A stretch of DNA of 64,000 nucleotides from Arthrinium phaeospermum (lineage: Eukaryota > Ascomycota > Sordariomycetes > Amphisphaeriales > Apiosporaceae): assembly GCA_006503535.1 (NCBI GenBank), contig QYRS01000013.1, forward strand, positions 248,001 through 312,000. Reading direction: 5' to 3'. Of this stretch, positions 32,145 to 44,759 are shown piece after piece (positions within the stretch are counted from its first letter, which is position 1; every line of letters starts with the position of its first letter). The notes under the pieces are model-generated. The model was not told where the DNA came from and made no database searches. It worked only from the letters and a program-made list of their open reading frames with translations. The position numbers were made by a program, and so were the translations under genes.

Positions 32145-34607
32145 ATGGTTGGTCTCGGTCCTCGCAAGCCGCCGTCCCGCAAGGGTATGTATCAATGATT
32201 CTTCTTCGCTTATCTTGCTTCTTTTGCGTTTCCGTTTCAGTGCTGCTGCTGTCCAATGCTATGCTGTGTGTTCGTGGTACATATATGCAACCGCAAATCG
32301 GTATTGTGCAACCTCTCAATGCGGAATACGGGAGTCGACTGGACTCCTCTGGCACATACTACTAGCCCAAGCATTTGTTTGCATAACGAAACGTGCGTCG
32401 ACTGGCCGTACGTCGTCACCTCCGAGCTCAAGGCACGTGGGCCGTGCCGTGATACTATGAATGGCTTAAACACATGGCATTGTCGCATTGGCATCTCTGG
32501 GAAGAAGCTGCTGGTTCTCGCCATGGATGGCCCAGCCGGCACGTCCCATCTGCCGCGAACGACTTGGGGCGTTCGGCTGTCTGGCGCACTAGATTCGCGT
32601 GCTCGAGAAGGGATACTCCCTAAATCTCCTGTTCATCCTATGAAAACATTTGCTATGGTGGCTTGTTGCGGTTGTTGAGTCACACCCCTTGTCCCAGAGC
32701 AGCCGCTGGTCTTTTCATCTCAACTTTGCTATTTGCTGGACCTGCCTAAGCACTTCTGGCTACCTTCGAGCCAGCCCACGATGGCTTCCAGTCATAGCTT
32801 GTTCGTCTGGGGTTGACAACGCGAGGGGAACACCTACCATCGTCATAACCATTGCTTCCCCGCTGAGGACAGTTTTTGGGGTTTCTTGCATTGATATACT
32901 TCGTCATATCGGGAGACTAACTCAACATACCCGCAGGATCCATGATGGATGTCCCCAAGGACTTGCTCCAGGAGATCAAGAAGCTTGAGGAGCAATTCAC
33001 CGTTGACTCGGCCACCCTCAAGAAAATCACCGACCACTTCGTGTCCGAGCTCACAAAGGGTAAGCGTCACGCCTGTCCAGATCTGAGCCGTATTTCACTG
33101 CTAACATTTCTTTAGGCTTGAGCGTGGAGGGTGGTAGCATTGTACGTTCCAGTCGCACACGTGATCGTACCCGAACAAACCCGAGTGCTAATACTCCCCC
33201 TGATTTAGCCCATGAACCCGACATGGGTTATGGACTTCCCCGATGGCCACGAGACTGGCACTTACCTGGCCCTTGATATGGGCGGCACCAACTTGCGTGT
33301 CTGTGAGATTACCCTGACCAACAACAAGTCCGAGTTCGACATCATCCAGTCCAAGTACCGCATGCCCGAAGAGCTCAAGACCGGCGAGTCTATTGAACTC
33401 TGGGAGTACATGGCGGACTGTGTGCAACAGTTCATCGACACTCACCACGGCGGTGCGCCCCCTACCGCTAAGATCCCGCTTGGTTTCACATTCTCCTACC
33501 CGGCCACCCAGAACTACATCGACGAGGGTATCCTTCAACGGTGGACCAAGGGCTTCGACATTTCTGGTGTTGAGGGCGAGAACGTGGTGCCCATGTTCGA
33601 GGCGGCCTTGAACGCACGGGTTAGTTCCCAAAACCCGTCGGATCCCCAATGCTCTGCTGACCAAATTTTAGGGCGTGCCCGTCAAGCTTTCTGCTCTGAT
33701 CAACGACACCACCGGTACCATGATCGCCTCTGCCTACACAGACCCCAAGATGAAGATCGGCTGCATCTTCGGCACCGGTTGCAACGCCGCATACATGGAG
33801 GACTGCGGCTCTATCCCTAAGCTGGCCCACATGAAGCTGCCCGCCGACACCCCGATGGCCATCAACTGCGAGTGGGGTGCCTTTGATAACGAGCACAAGG
33901 TTCTCCCCCGCACTCCCTACGATATCATCATCGACAAGGAGTCCCCCAGACCCGGCCAGCAGGCTTTCGAGAAGATGATTGCCGGCTTGTACCTCGGAGA
34001 GGTCTTCCGCCTGGTAATGGTCGAGCTTCACGACAACAAGGAGGTTCACATCTTCGAGGGCCAGGACATCAGCAAGCTCCGGAAAGCGTACACACTCGAC
34101 GCTTCTTTCCTGTCGGCGATTGAGGAGTAAGTTTTATTGCTCTCGGTGATCCTACGTGTTAACAACTGGCTGACACTACATAGCGACCCATTCGAGAACT
34201 TGCAGGAGACTGCCGATCTGTTCAACGACAAGCTGAACATCAAGACCACTCGCCCCGAGCTGGAGCTGATCCGCCGCACTGCCGAGCTCATCGGCACCCG
34301 TGCCGCTCGGTTGTCTGCCTGTGGTGTCGCCGCCATCTGCAAGAAGAAGAACATGACCTCGTGCCACGTCGGTGCCGACGGTTCCGTCTTCAACAAGTAC
34401 CCCCACTTCAAGGCTCGCGGTGCCCAGGCCCTCCGTGAGATCCTGGACTGGCCCGCCAAGGCCAACCACAAGGACGAAGACCCCATCGAGATCTTGGCTG
34501 CCGAGGATGGTAGCGGTGTTGGTGCTGCCCTCATTGCTGCTCTGACCCTCAAGAGGGTAGAGGCTGGCAACATGGCTGGCATCCTTCACCCCGAGAACTT
34601 CCAGTAA
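32145..34607 (+). CDS. hxk1: Hexokinase
   Basis: Phosphorylates glucose and fructose at C6 in the first step of glycolysis; in fungi the main hexokinase can also act in sugar sensing. Six exons: 32145-32184, 32937-33059, 33116-33141, 33209-33619, 33672-34126, 34184-34607, giving 492 residues, all in phase. Intron 1 is unusually long (752 bp) and exon 3 is only 26 bp (SVEGGSI). Motifs are the phosphate loop LDMGGTNLRV near 86, the hexokinase signature LGFTFSYPATQNYIDEGILQRWTKGF region near 155-180, the sugar-binding NDTTGT and GTGCNAAY, and GADGSVF/GSGVGAALIAAL in the C-terminal lobe. The sequence is closer to hexokinases than to fungal glucokinases. Confidence 0.95.
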
Positions 34608-34817
34608 TTTCTTCTTTAGCTCCCAGGCACTTTCACTACTGGGTCTTTTACAATGCAAGGTTGCAAGCCCTTACACCGGAAGAGAACAAAGGAGGTTGCT
34701 CAAAATGGATACAAGAAAAAAGGACCGGGTTATAGAAGTTATTGGTAGACCCTAAAATCGAGCACCTAGTTTCTCCCATCCGGAACGTTTTTGACAAGCA
34801 TGTTGTTCGAAGTTCCA

Positions 34818-36287
34818 TTACCTCATGAAAGTGCAAGTTGGCAGCCGGTATTCTGCGATGATTGTGCGTTAGCATTGTCTAAATTGACCGAGGGTGGTGG
34901 GTGTTCGAGTAAGACAGAAGAAAAAAAGGAGAAATGAGTACTCACTGTTCAGTGTCCAATACCGCCTCTTGACGCCCTCCCATTCGCCCTTTCCTTCCTC
35001 CTGAAGTCCCTGCATGTCCACATCCATGTCTTGCCACGCAACGTCCATGCCCGCATCGCTGAGGTGCATCTCGACGACCTTGGTGTAGACGTCGTAGCAG
35101 ATCTGGCGGTCGGCGCCGAGCCCGTTGAAGAAGCCGAAGCGGCCTTCCTCCTCGAGCAGGCCGGGCACGTGCTCGGTGAAGAACAGGCGGAGCTGGGCGT
35201 AGTCCTCGCCAAAGGTGTCGAAGTAGATGGCGTCGTAGGTCTCGCCGGCCTCGAGCAGCTTGGGCACCACGTCCTGCCACCGGCCGGCGTGCACCTTGTA
35301 GGCGCCCGCCTCGGGGGCCGACGCCTCCCAGGCCGGGCCGAACTTGCAGTCGGGCGAGGTCGCGATGTGCGACAGCACGTCCGGGTGCGCCTCGATGATG
35401 TGGTGGCGCGCGGGCTTGGTGGCGGCGAACATGCCGTCGATGATGCCCATGCCGAAGCCGATGTTGAGGACCTTGCGGCCCGGCAGCAGCTCCGGCAGCA
35501 ACGTGTCGACCGAGGCCCGCATGATGGACGTCTCCCACTCCATCATGACGCCATTGGCATCGGCGTCTGTCAGCTTGCCGGCGCTGTACGTCAGATTCGA
35601 GCGCAGGTAGTCGGCCGAGTCGACCTGCGAGGCGTGGGCCTCGGCGGCGCTGGGCGCGACGAAGGCGCGGTCGGGATTGGACTCTAGGATCTCGGTCTCT
35701 TCCTCTTCCGTCTCCTCTTTCTTGGACTCCTCAGTTTGCTTCTCCGTGGAGTGGCCCTCGTTGTTGGTTTCCACCACCAGATCCGGGACGTCTTCACCGC
35801 CGTCTTGCGCCGCGGCGTCGGTGATGTCGACAACCTCCTCGTCCTCGTCGTCATCTTCGTCCATGGACTCGAGCTCCTCGTAGCCCTCGAGCAGGCCAAA
35901 GAGCAGCTCCGCCCGGACGCCGGCGCCGATGCACATTTCGTAGAGCTCGGCCTGGCCCAGGCGTGCGGCCACGCAGCCGGGGGTCTCGTTGTTGGAGTCG
36001 ACGTCGTTCCAGATGGCGCCGTTGAAGAACAACTCCTCGAGTACGGCCTTGGCGGCCTCCAGGTCGGCCTCGGTGGCGGTGGCACCACATGAACGGATGG
36101 CGGCATGCAGCGGCGTCTCGCCGGTGGTGGGTTCCTGGACGCTCGCGCGGCCGGGGACGTCCAGCAGGGGCTTCAGGCTGGCCAGATCGTGGTGCCAGGC
36201 TTGAGACAGTATCTGGGAGATGGAGGCGGGGCACGAGGGCGGGATGCGGGCCTCGAGGGCGTCCTGGTTGTTGCTTGGTTCACCCAT
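34818..36287 (-). CDS. RMT2: Protein arginine methyltransferase RMT2 (type IV)
   Basis: Fungal enzyme that methylates the internal delta nitrogen of arginine, e.g. in ribosomal protein Rpl12. Exons are 34946-36287 and 34818-34852, giving 458 residues. The 93-bp intron has a GTGAGT donor and a GCTAAC branch site; the 35-bp last exon supplies KYRLPTCTFMR, the expected C-terminus. N-terminal ankyrin-like repeats (TTGETPLHAAIRS) lead through an acidic linker (residues ~150-220) to the GAMT-like domain: WETSIMRAS, SAM loop VLNIGFGMGIID, HHIIEAHPDVL and YDAIYFDTFGEDY. The first ATG is at 36287. Confidence 0.95.
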
Positions 36288-37838
36288 TTTACCGGCGAAT
36301 ATCTGCACTGAATGAAGAATTACACGATAGAATATCAAGTAGAGAAAGTCTAGTATGGATCAACTGGTCAATGGTTCTTGGAACTTGGTCGCATGTACCT
36401 CGCTGGTGTAGCTTCTGGACCGCGGGGTTATTGCGATGCGACAGAAAATATTCTTGACGCGACCGCGGGGTTGGTGGGTCGGACTGGCTTGTCTGACGCA
36501 GCCGCTCCCTAACTGGGTACCTATCCGCTAAGTAATAGGGGTCTTCCACCGCTGAAGCCCGTTTCTATCATCATCAACAGTCGGCATTCATTACGGGCGT
36601 GTGTTCCGTTTGTGGACAGGCCAGACAGTATTGCACTATTTATATTCAAAAAATCCATAAACCGGGAGCTAAGATGGTCATGATGAAGAACGACCCCGTG
36701 ATCACCAAGACTCCCTAAACAATTCCAACTGATCTATAGTACTGATTTGGTTGTCTGCCTTGTAAGGTATCTTAGATATAAATACATGCATATATGTATG
36801 AAGAGCCACCGCATCAATGATGACCCTGGGTTTTCCTCGCACTTGCCCAGGCCAAGGCCTGTTCTCTTCCACCTGCGTCAACAAAAGAGCTATCCAGAAG
36901 AATCAAAAGCCAACGCCGCGAATTGGCCTCCAGAGCCCACGTCATCTGCCACGATACCAAGCCTATGGGCGCTGCCAACAAACTCTTACAACCTCATCAG
37001 GCTGAGGGGGAAGGGGAGTAAAAATGACCCGGCATCCTCATTCATATGTGGGAAAACCGCGGCTCCGCGCTCATAAGCAAGAGCACCTATCTCGGAGAAT
37101 CCAATTTCCCTACAGGTAGGTATTCAAGAATCTCCCGTTAACCAACAACGGATCTCGAAACTTGGATAGATTCCCAAACCAGCAAACTACTACACCCGCC
37201 AACGTACGGAGCAGAGCTCGACCGCTGTCCATCCAGAATGCAATCCTTTCTGCCTTCCCTCCGTCATGAATGGCAACTAAAACTGAAAAGAGCAAAAAAT
37301 GGGTATTCCGAGAAAGACTGATTATCGGGTTTAGGGATCCATCGGAATGGCCAAAAGTGTGCAACATACTGGTTTCATGATCCAGTCAGTGTGTGGCCGA
37401 ATCCTGCCGTTGCAAAAAGGCCGTTTCAACCCTTGAAGTGGCAAGCGACTTTGACCCCCTCCAAAGACAGGGCCAGACAAGCTGCTTGTTTTCCTCCAGC
37501 GTATTCTGTCCAGACCAGAGGGCCCAACCCCGACATCGAACAAATACGCCAGTCGATATGAAGAAAAAGAGGGCAACAAAAGGCAGTAGTGACATAGGAA
37601 AGCATGCGTAATCGTTCTCGTCTTCAAAGACCATGACATCGTCAGAAATAGAGCAGTAAGAGATATGGCCGCCATATAGAAATGCTCCCGCCTCCACAGG
37701 AAGAAAGAAAACCACGCCAACTTTTTGTATCCATCCGCAGGGGTATAATACCGGAAAAGACAAAATGCGCTCTCGTCTCGGCAAGCCAACGTTTCAAAAG
37801 ACATGACATGTCTCGATATATACCAAGGCCTCCTGTCA
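36288..37838. other. Intergenic region RMT2 promoter / RhoGAP 3' side
   Basis: 1.55 kb between two minus-strand genes. Minus-strand frames at 37331-37849 overlap the presumed RhoGAP 3' UTR and show no domain. No RNA gene or repeat recognised. Confidence 0.5.
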
Positions 37839-40680
37839 TCAGAACCCAAGGGGCGAGAGAGGCTTGATGGGCGAGAGGGGTCTCATCTCTCCAGATCTCC
37901 TGGGCGTTTCGATGCTATTGATGGTCAGGCTCGTCGAAATGGTCGAATTCGTCGAGCCAATGCTGCCATTCGAGGTGCCCGAAGGCGCACCTTTCTTTCT
38001 CAGCTTCCCGCCCCCATTCTGATGTTGCTGTGACTGCTCGTGCTGCTGTTGGGCGCCATCTGGCGGGGTCCCAGCTCGGCCTTCGTTCTCGTTGTTGCTA
38101 CTGTTGTTGTCGCCGTTCCCCGGCGGCGCCGACCCATCACTTCCATATCCACGTGGTGGCGGCGAGTTGAACAACGCATATTCCTCTTCGATAAACTGCG
38201 CCTCGGTATTGCAACCCTGCCAGCACTGCCTCCAATCGCAGACAAGGAATCTGAAACAGAAGGCATCAATCTTCATACATGGCTGGAAGCAGATGCATAG
38301 ATTTCGAAAGTCCATCTTGTTCTTGTCCGCGTGAGCGAGTAGGAGGCTGAGGTGGCAGGTGATAGCAAACAAGAGGTAGTAGTTGTAAGGCGACAGATTG
38401 GATAGTTCATCGATGAGCAGCTGGGGCACTTCCTCGGCGCCGGCACATTCTCGAGCAATCCGTTCCTGAGCCTCTTTCGGAAACAGCTCGTCGGGCAGCT
38501 CCCGGAGCCAAGCCTTGAGCATGGAGCCGATGATATTGATGTCGTAAAGATCGTCCTGGGCAAAGAGGTCGACATCATGCACTATCACGACGGTCAGTCA
38601 GCATCCAACATTCAGACATGAACATGTCCCGCGTCAGGGGCGACTCACGCTCGTCAAACTTCCTCTGCCACTTTTTGATCTGCGGACCGCTTCCCGGCAC
38701 TCGATACAACCCTTCAACGTCGGTGCCCTTGTAGTTGAGATAGTCAATGGCCCGCCAGGGGAAGGCAGGCATCCAAAACTCGGTCTTGTCCTTAGATTTC
38801 TCGAGCCTCTTGGATATTCTCGTTATCCGCGTTTGTTCGACCAAGGGCAAGTTGATCACTTTGATCTGGTAATGTTCATCGTCCACCACCGGTTCTTTCT
38901 CTGTCGTGCTGCCACTTCGAACCCCCTTGCCAAAAAGTCCCTTGCTTATTATATCGGCGGCTCGCGTACCAGAGCTCCGCAGGCCATTGAAGAAAGACCC
39001 GCTCGTGTTGTGTAGAGACGAAGGGTGGCTTCTGTTGTGGTTGTCTCTGTCCCGACGCTGTTCTTTATGCGCAGAGATGTCGCGAGGCGCAGTTCGATCG
39101 GCAGAACGATTCCGAGGTGTCGCATTCATCATTTGCCGGTGTGACCTATCGTGGGCTTCAACTGGAGCTGTCCTCAGAGGCTGTTGGCCGGCGAAGGTGT
39201 GGGCCCTTTCGGGCTCTTGAATCTTGACCTGAGTCGATGTTGAGGCCATGTCCTTTGTCCCAGGACCCTCCTTGTCCTTGTTTTTCAATGATTTCGATCG
39301 GTTGAGCCGCGTAAATTGCTTTGGGTTGTTCCTAGACTGCTCGTTTTCTGTAGCACCTGATACTAAAGAGGCATCCGATCGCGAAGGCGGGGATTGGTCG
39401 TCCCTCGAGATAGAGGGGTCAACTGAGGAGTGGTCTGCAACGTAAGAAGAACAAAGAAGTCAGCATTCCGGGGCAGACCTAACAGGGCAAGAAGCGACCG
39501 GCCAGGACGTGGGCATATGATGTCAGGGCGGCCGGGCACAGGGATGGTGAACAAAGCAGATACCGTGATATTGGCTATTTCCTTGTAACATACCTGAATG
39601 TTTTGAAGCTTTGCTCGAGACACGATCCGACATACTAGGATAGTCTATATCACGGGAGGCCGTCTCTTCGGGGGTATCAACAGGTATGTGGTTCTGGCTC
39701 CGGCTGGGACTTCGATGTCTACCCGGGTGCAGATTGTTAGTTTTTGGGCCCAGGCTGAAGTTGAAGAAGCGACTGCCGTTGCGCGAATGCTTCTCTGTCT
39801 CGCGGGCTATCGTCGGCTGTTGCTGCCGCGGCGTCTGGAACGGCGTGGGTCGGGGTGGTAGTGGCGGCACAGCCTGGGAGGTAGGTTGCGATGCAGGAGA
39901 CGTAGATGGCCGCGACGAAGTCCGAGACGTGGATGGCCGCGATGGGGGCCGAGACACAGACTGAGGTTTGCCAGGGTCGTCTTGCGCCCAGAGATTTGGC
40001 GGCGGTGGTTTCTCTATCGCTGGGTATTCGATCTTATTCTTGGCTTGGTGTTGCTGGTATCGATGATAGTCGTCCTCGAAATCGTCGTCGTCGTCGTCTT
40101 CAATCTCGGGAGCGGTGGCTGTAATCGCAGGCCGCGCCTGGTACTTGGATTGAGGTAGGCGATATGTCGATTGCGAGTCTTGGGATTGAGGCAGCGACTG
40201 CGAGTAGGTTTGCTGACTGTGCGGTGACGGTGGCAGAAGTGATGCTGCTGGCGCGGGCGCGGACGGCGACGGCTGAGCCTGTTGTCCAGTGGTGGAAATT
40301 GGGGTCTGGAGCTGGCCCTGGGGGGCTTGCTGGGCTTTCTTGGATGGGTTGAACCTGCTGAAGGGCGAGCGTGGAGACCGGGACGACTTGGATGAAGTTG
40401 GACTTGGGACGACCTGAAGTCCTGTTGTTTCACCACTAGTTGCAACGCCGATGGCAGGTGCAGGTGCAGATGCAGGTGCAGGTGCAGCAGAACGTGGACC
40501 TCTACTTGAACCACTACCTGTAGTACCTAGAGCGCGATCATTTGATGCGCTAGAGCTGGAGACAGGGGAAACGCCGGCAGAGGAGACTATAGATTCGCTG
40601 AGGTGATCATTGGAATTTGGAGTCAGATGTGATTCATCAGCCAAGGGCAGCGGCTGAGGAACATGTCTGCGAGCCATCAT
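37839..40680 (-). CDS. RhoGAP-domain protein (Rho GTPase-activating protein)
   Basis: Speeds GTP hydrolysis by Rho/Cdc42-type GTPases and so limits polarity and wall signalling. Exons are 39594-40680, 38649-39434 and 37839-38581, giving 871 residues; the introns are 159 and 67 bp. The N-terminal ~550 residues are low complexity (Ser, Pro, Gln, Arg), with PPPPNLW and PPLPPRPTPF stretches that could bind SH3 domains. The RhoGAP fold follows at about 590-760: GLYRVPGSG holds the catalytic-finger arginine, then LKAWLRELPDELFP, and NLCICFQPCMKI in place of the common NL..VFGPNL. The tail is Gln/Gly/Asn-rich and ends RPLSPIKPLSPLGF. The first ATG in the open frame is at 40680. The exact subfamily is not resolved. 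Confidence 0.88.
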
Positions 40681-43600
40681 AGTGGCTGTCGGGGCAAGGT
40701 GGTGGTGAGCCAAGGTACCATGCGACTGGTACCTGTCTCTCTCACACACTCACTCACTCCCGTCCGCCCTGGGATGGCCTAGCCGGTGGCTCAGGTACGT
40801 ATACAATAAGCACGGTGCGGCCGGCTAAACAGTTCCCAAGTAAGAGGATTGCGTAAAACGGGATGTCTCTAGTGTAGCGAAACGGACGGGCAATGTGACG
40901 AATACTGTGTGTATGCGTGCGATATGGGCGTGTCTCGGGGGTGGGAGTAGCTTGTACCTGCCTGCCGACTGGCTGCGAGCGTGATGTAGGTATGTACCAG
41001 CCAGGGGGGGGTGGCCGGGTACTTTGAACTCTCTCTCTCGCGCGGGACAGTGTCAGCAATGCCCAAAAGTCTGAGGGTGAGGTGTGAGGTGCCAGTGCCC
41101 GTGTGTGTGGTGCGGGTGTATGATGTTTCTGTTAATCAATGCAACAGGTATTGTGCGCCGCAGGTCCAGTCCCGACAGCAGGGTGACCCCGAGAGAGTAT
41201 GTACTTTGTTGCGTTGCAGCACTGCTGCCCTCTCAAATAGAAAGCGGAGGAATTGCCCACTTCGGGGAATGAGTTTGGTTTGAGTTGTAGGTGGGAGTTG
41301 AGGGATCCTGGGAGTCCCTGGGAGGTCCTAGGGAGAGCCTTTGGGACCTGGCAGGCAAAGCAGCCTACTCACTCCCTATTCTGCTTGTTTGGTCGGGGGG
41401 TCGTCGCTCGTCGCGGCACAGAGCACAACCTTAACAAGGCACATTTAACACACACACGCGCGCGCACATACACACATCCTCAGCAAGCAAGCAACAACAG
41501 GAAGGGGGTAGGGATGGTCTCGTGCGCAGTTTGGAGACATGTATCAGGTCCTCTTCTCGCCTTGGAAGTCGGTAGTCAAGCAGGTAGGGTCGATGGAAGG
41601 GGCCGAGTCTCTGGTCTCTGATTCCGACTGAAATTGATTGATTGATAGATTGACTGATCAACCCAATGGATCGGGTGGAGGAGGCAGAGTGGGATGATCA
41701 ATTGGATCGGCTTAGTTGAGCCCGCCCGACGTGGATGGATTGGAAGTGGATAGAATGGCGCGATACTGATAGTGATGCAGGGACAACCACACTCGTGATC
41801 TTTTTGTCGTGGTCAGGCACACTCATTCCGAATGTTGTTGTTGCAAGCGGCCAGCCGGGACTGAATGGCAGATGCAGAATCTTCACGGCATCGTCGCTTC
41901 TGCCGACCGACCGCCAGTGGCCTCGTTGTTCGTTTCTACCTACCTTCTACTTGGAGCGCGCCCATCCCTCTGCTATCATCAATCAATGGATCTAGTCCAT
42001 CATCTAGGCCGTTTTGCTACCTGCTTTAGTAGTAATCAATACGATGTAGCCAGTTACAGTCGTCTCTTAGTTCCTTCCATCCAGGGCGAGACTTGTTCCC
42101 CTGTGCTTGGCTCTCCTAGGCAGGCTCTCCTAGCACGGCTCTCCCCTCAGTACTTAATTAGCTCCGTGGGCTAGGATCCCACCGCTGCTGGCAGCGCTGG
42201 GAAGCCCGGACTGCCCAGTGAGCCCTGCCCCCCAAAAGCCCTGCTACTACTAGGTAACCTTGAGCGGGTTGTGTTGGAACTCAAGCCGGCAGAGCATCGA
42301 CAACTTGGGATCAGGTACAGACATGGACAAACCGGCGCTCCTTCTACCCAAGCCGAGTCAATATGGCTTCACCCTGGGTAAACAAACGCTTTCACTGCAG
42401 TATGTATGAGACCCTATTGCATGACAATAGTCTGCCTTTGCATTCCAAAGGTATGGGACCCACGGGCTTGCCCGAATCCAGATGAGTCCCCCAACTCTAT
42501 ATTGAAGTAAAAAAACATCGAAACAATTCAGGGGAATGGATTTGGAAACTGTACGTCTGTCTCCGTCATGCTTCCTTGCCTCGCCTAGAGTTTGACTCTT
42601 CCCGAGAATTGCAGCTCTCAAACGTTTCGGGGCAGACGTGCAGATCGGTACAAAAAGAATATATTCATCAGTGTTCAATGTCTCGGGATGTTTACCTACC
42701 TGCCTACGACTTCCAGTTAAGGCCGATTGGACGTGAGAAAGCCGACGTACGGCCAGCAGTGGGCCAAGCCAGGCGCTGGCCGGCTGCGAGCACTTAACCA
42801 TTCATTCGTTGCCTCTACTTTAGCTTGTGAACGGTAGGTGAATGGCTACATGCTACCTGTGCTATGTAGGGTATCCGCAATGCAGGCGCATTCTTCACGT
42901 CCTTCACATCCTTATGTCATTGTGTGCCTGAATAACGTTGGATGCACGCAAGTTTTTGCCAAAGGCCTACCTACAACCTCTGTTGATCGAGGGAGCAAAG
43001 TACAAAGCGCCGTCCAGGTGTGTCGTATGTATCCCTTGGGGCAGCTCTGCGCGCCCGAAACAGCATGATATCTGAAACATTGGATCCCTACGACGTGGTC
43101 TCCCCTTCCCCCCGACTAGCAGGGGAAGGGAGAGGGAGATCTTACGAGATGTGGCATTGTGCCTGGCGTGCCTCTGAGAATCAGCAAAATCCTGATACAT
43201 GTTGCTGTGAATACAGCTATTTTTAGTCGGCGCTTGATTCGACATTGCTTCTCTCGACTTCCTGGGACAGCAGCGTCCCCCCGGGACATGGTCGCTGTAT
43301 CACTGTAAGATGTGGTCAGCTCTCGGCCGGGCCAGTAGGATTCTCTCCCATGCATAACAACTCTATCACGGAGTTTGGCACATGCGAAGCCCTCCGTACC
43401 CACGGGCATGCCGCGTCAACATAAGTACGTGTACAGTAGTTAGTTGGCTCTTGAAATGGCCATGTTGTTATTTCCCGCTTGCCACCCTGGCCTTGGGTGG
43501 CTGCAAGACTGTCTTGTCCTGGCCTTCGGGCCATCCCCATCTAGCCTAGAAGCCGTGATATCAAACATTAGGGGTGTTTCCAGGCATGTAAGCATTGGGT

Positions 43601-44169
43601 GATGGCAACGTGTTGAGGCTTGGAATATGTACGTAGTTTATCAAATCATTCGCGTCATTTTCGTGGCAGAAGAAAGGTAAAACAGCTTCCCACGTTGCTG
43701 TACGCACAAGGAAGCGGTTGGTCAGACCGGAGATGATTGGCATGGCGTTTTCTTTGCGTACATTAGGTCAGGTAAGTCTCACGACGTGCGTGAACCATCG
43801 CCTTTTGACTTGTGATCGGCGGATTGAAAGCAGGAAAATCCAAGACAACATGCAGGACAACTCGATCCGTTTCAACAGGTAGGTAAGTTCGATCTCCATG
43901 GCCAGCCCTGTGGCAGACGAGAAATCCAACGAGATGTCCTTGCCAAGCCACGCCCAGCAGTGACCTTGATCACGAGGGCCATTAGGAATGCAAGCATACA
44001 CCGTAGTCACATGGATTATTGCCAGTCCAACGCGACGCATGTCTACTCGCCGCATTGTGGGATGCACCAGCATTACGAGGGCAGCGCAGTACTAGCTATA
44101 TGTCGACTTCTTCTTCACATCCTTGGACGAGCCAAGGACTGCAATGAAAAAGGTGGTTTGCGTCACTCG
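40681..44169. other. Gene-poor 3.5 kb stretch
   Basis: No recognisable protein. It holds an alternating CA/CG run at about 41450-41477, GATT-type repeats at 41634-41660, and a hairpin at 43103-43130 (CCCTTCCCC pairing with GGGGAAGGG). Several open frames of 60-150 codons are present on both strands but none has family features. The RhoGAP promoter and leader must lie at its left end. Confidence 0.5.
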
Positions 44170-44342
44170 GAGGCAGTGTGATACCGAGGACACGATGGAG
44201 AAAACCATGTGCAAGCACAGAGAGTTTTCTCCGAGGGACAAAAATAAGAATAATCACGATTGAGGTCCTTAGACCTCTTTCAGAGATTAAACTGAAAAGA
44301 ACAGATACTACACTTGATCTAAGCCAAAAGGCAAAGAAGAGC
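44170..44342 (-). ncRNA. U2: U2 spliceosomal snRNA
   Basis: Read on the minus strand, the 5' region contains CTTTTGGCTTAGATCAAGTG followed by TAGTATCTGTTCTTTTCAG, the almost invariant U2 core. The GTAGTA that pairs with intron branch sites is present. A U-rich Sm site (ATTTTTG) lies near 44239-44245, and a 9-bp hairpin (GGAGAAAAC pairing with GTTTTCTCC, about 44197-44232) follows it. The 5' end is placed at about 44342 by alignment with known U2; the 3' end is estimated from the usual length of 170-190 nt and a last weak hairpin. Pol II snRNA type. The identity is secure, the ends are approximate. Confidence 0.93.
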
Positions 44343-44389
44343 TGAAGAAGGAAAGGAAAGAAAATTGAAAGAGAGGGAGGGAGGGCAGA

Positions 44390-44397
44390 TATTTATA
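44390..44397 (-). promoter_or_regulatory. TATA box of the U2 snRNA gene
   Basis: Minus-strand TATAAATA, 48-55 bp upstream of the placed U2 5' end. The only TATA-like element in the leader. Confidence 0.5.
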
Positions 44398-44759
44398 GGG
44401 TGCTCCAGCAGGCTGATTGCGCCCAAAGCCCAAAGCCCAACGCGCCCCACCCTGATAAGGGCACTCACTGGTGGGGGACGAGGCTGGTTGCTGATCCCCC
44501 ACATTCAACCAATAGGATCCGTGAGCTGTAGGGGATTCTGAGCTGTTTCCTAAGGCTGTAGCCGGTACTGCCCCGCCTAATTACGTACAAAGGTCAGGCA
44601 GCAGATTGGTTTAGACACCTAACATTGGAGGCCAAGAGGGTGCTGCAGCCTTGGCTTGGGTGTAATGTAGGTACCTACCACTTTGAGGTTATCCAATTGA
44701 TCTGATCCAAAGTTCTGAGCTGCTCTTTCGGCCTGTCTTGATTCTTGGATTGGCGCACC
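44398..44759. other. Divergent U2/BET2 intergenic region
   Basis: About 360 bp upstream of both genes. No further motif recognised. Confidence 0.5.

Noticed and set aside
35031..35687. Plus-strand frame opposite RMT2
   Set aside because: Antisense of the GC-rich methyltransferase domain; composition only.
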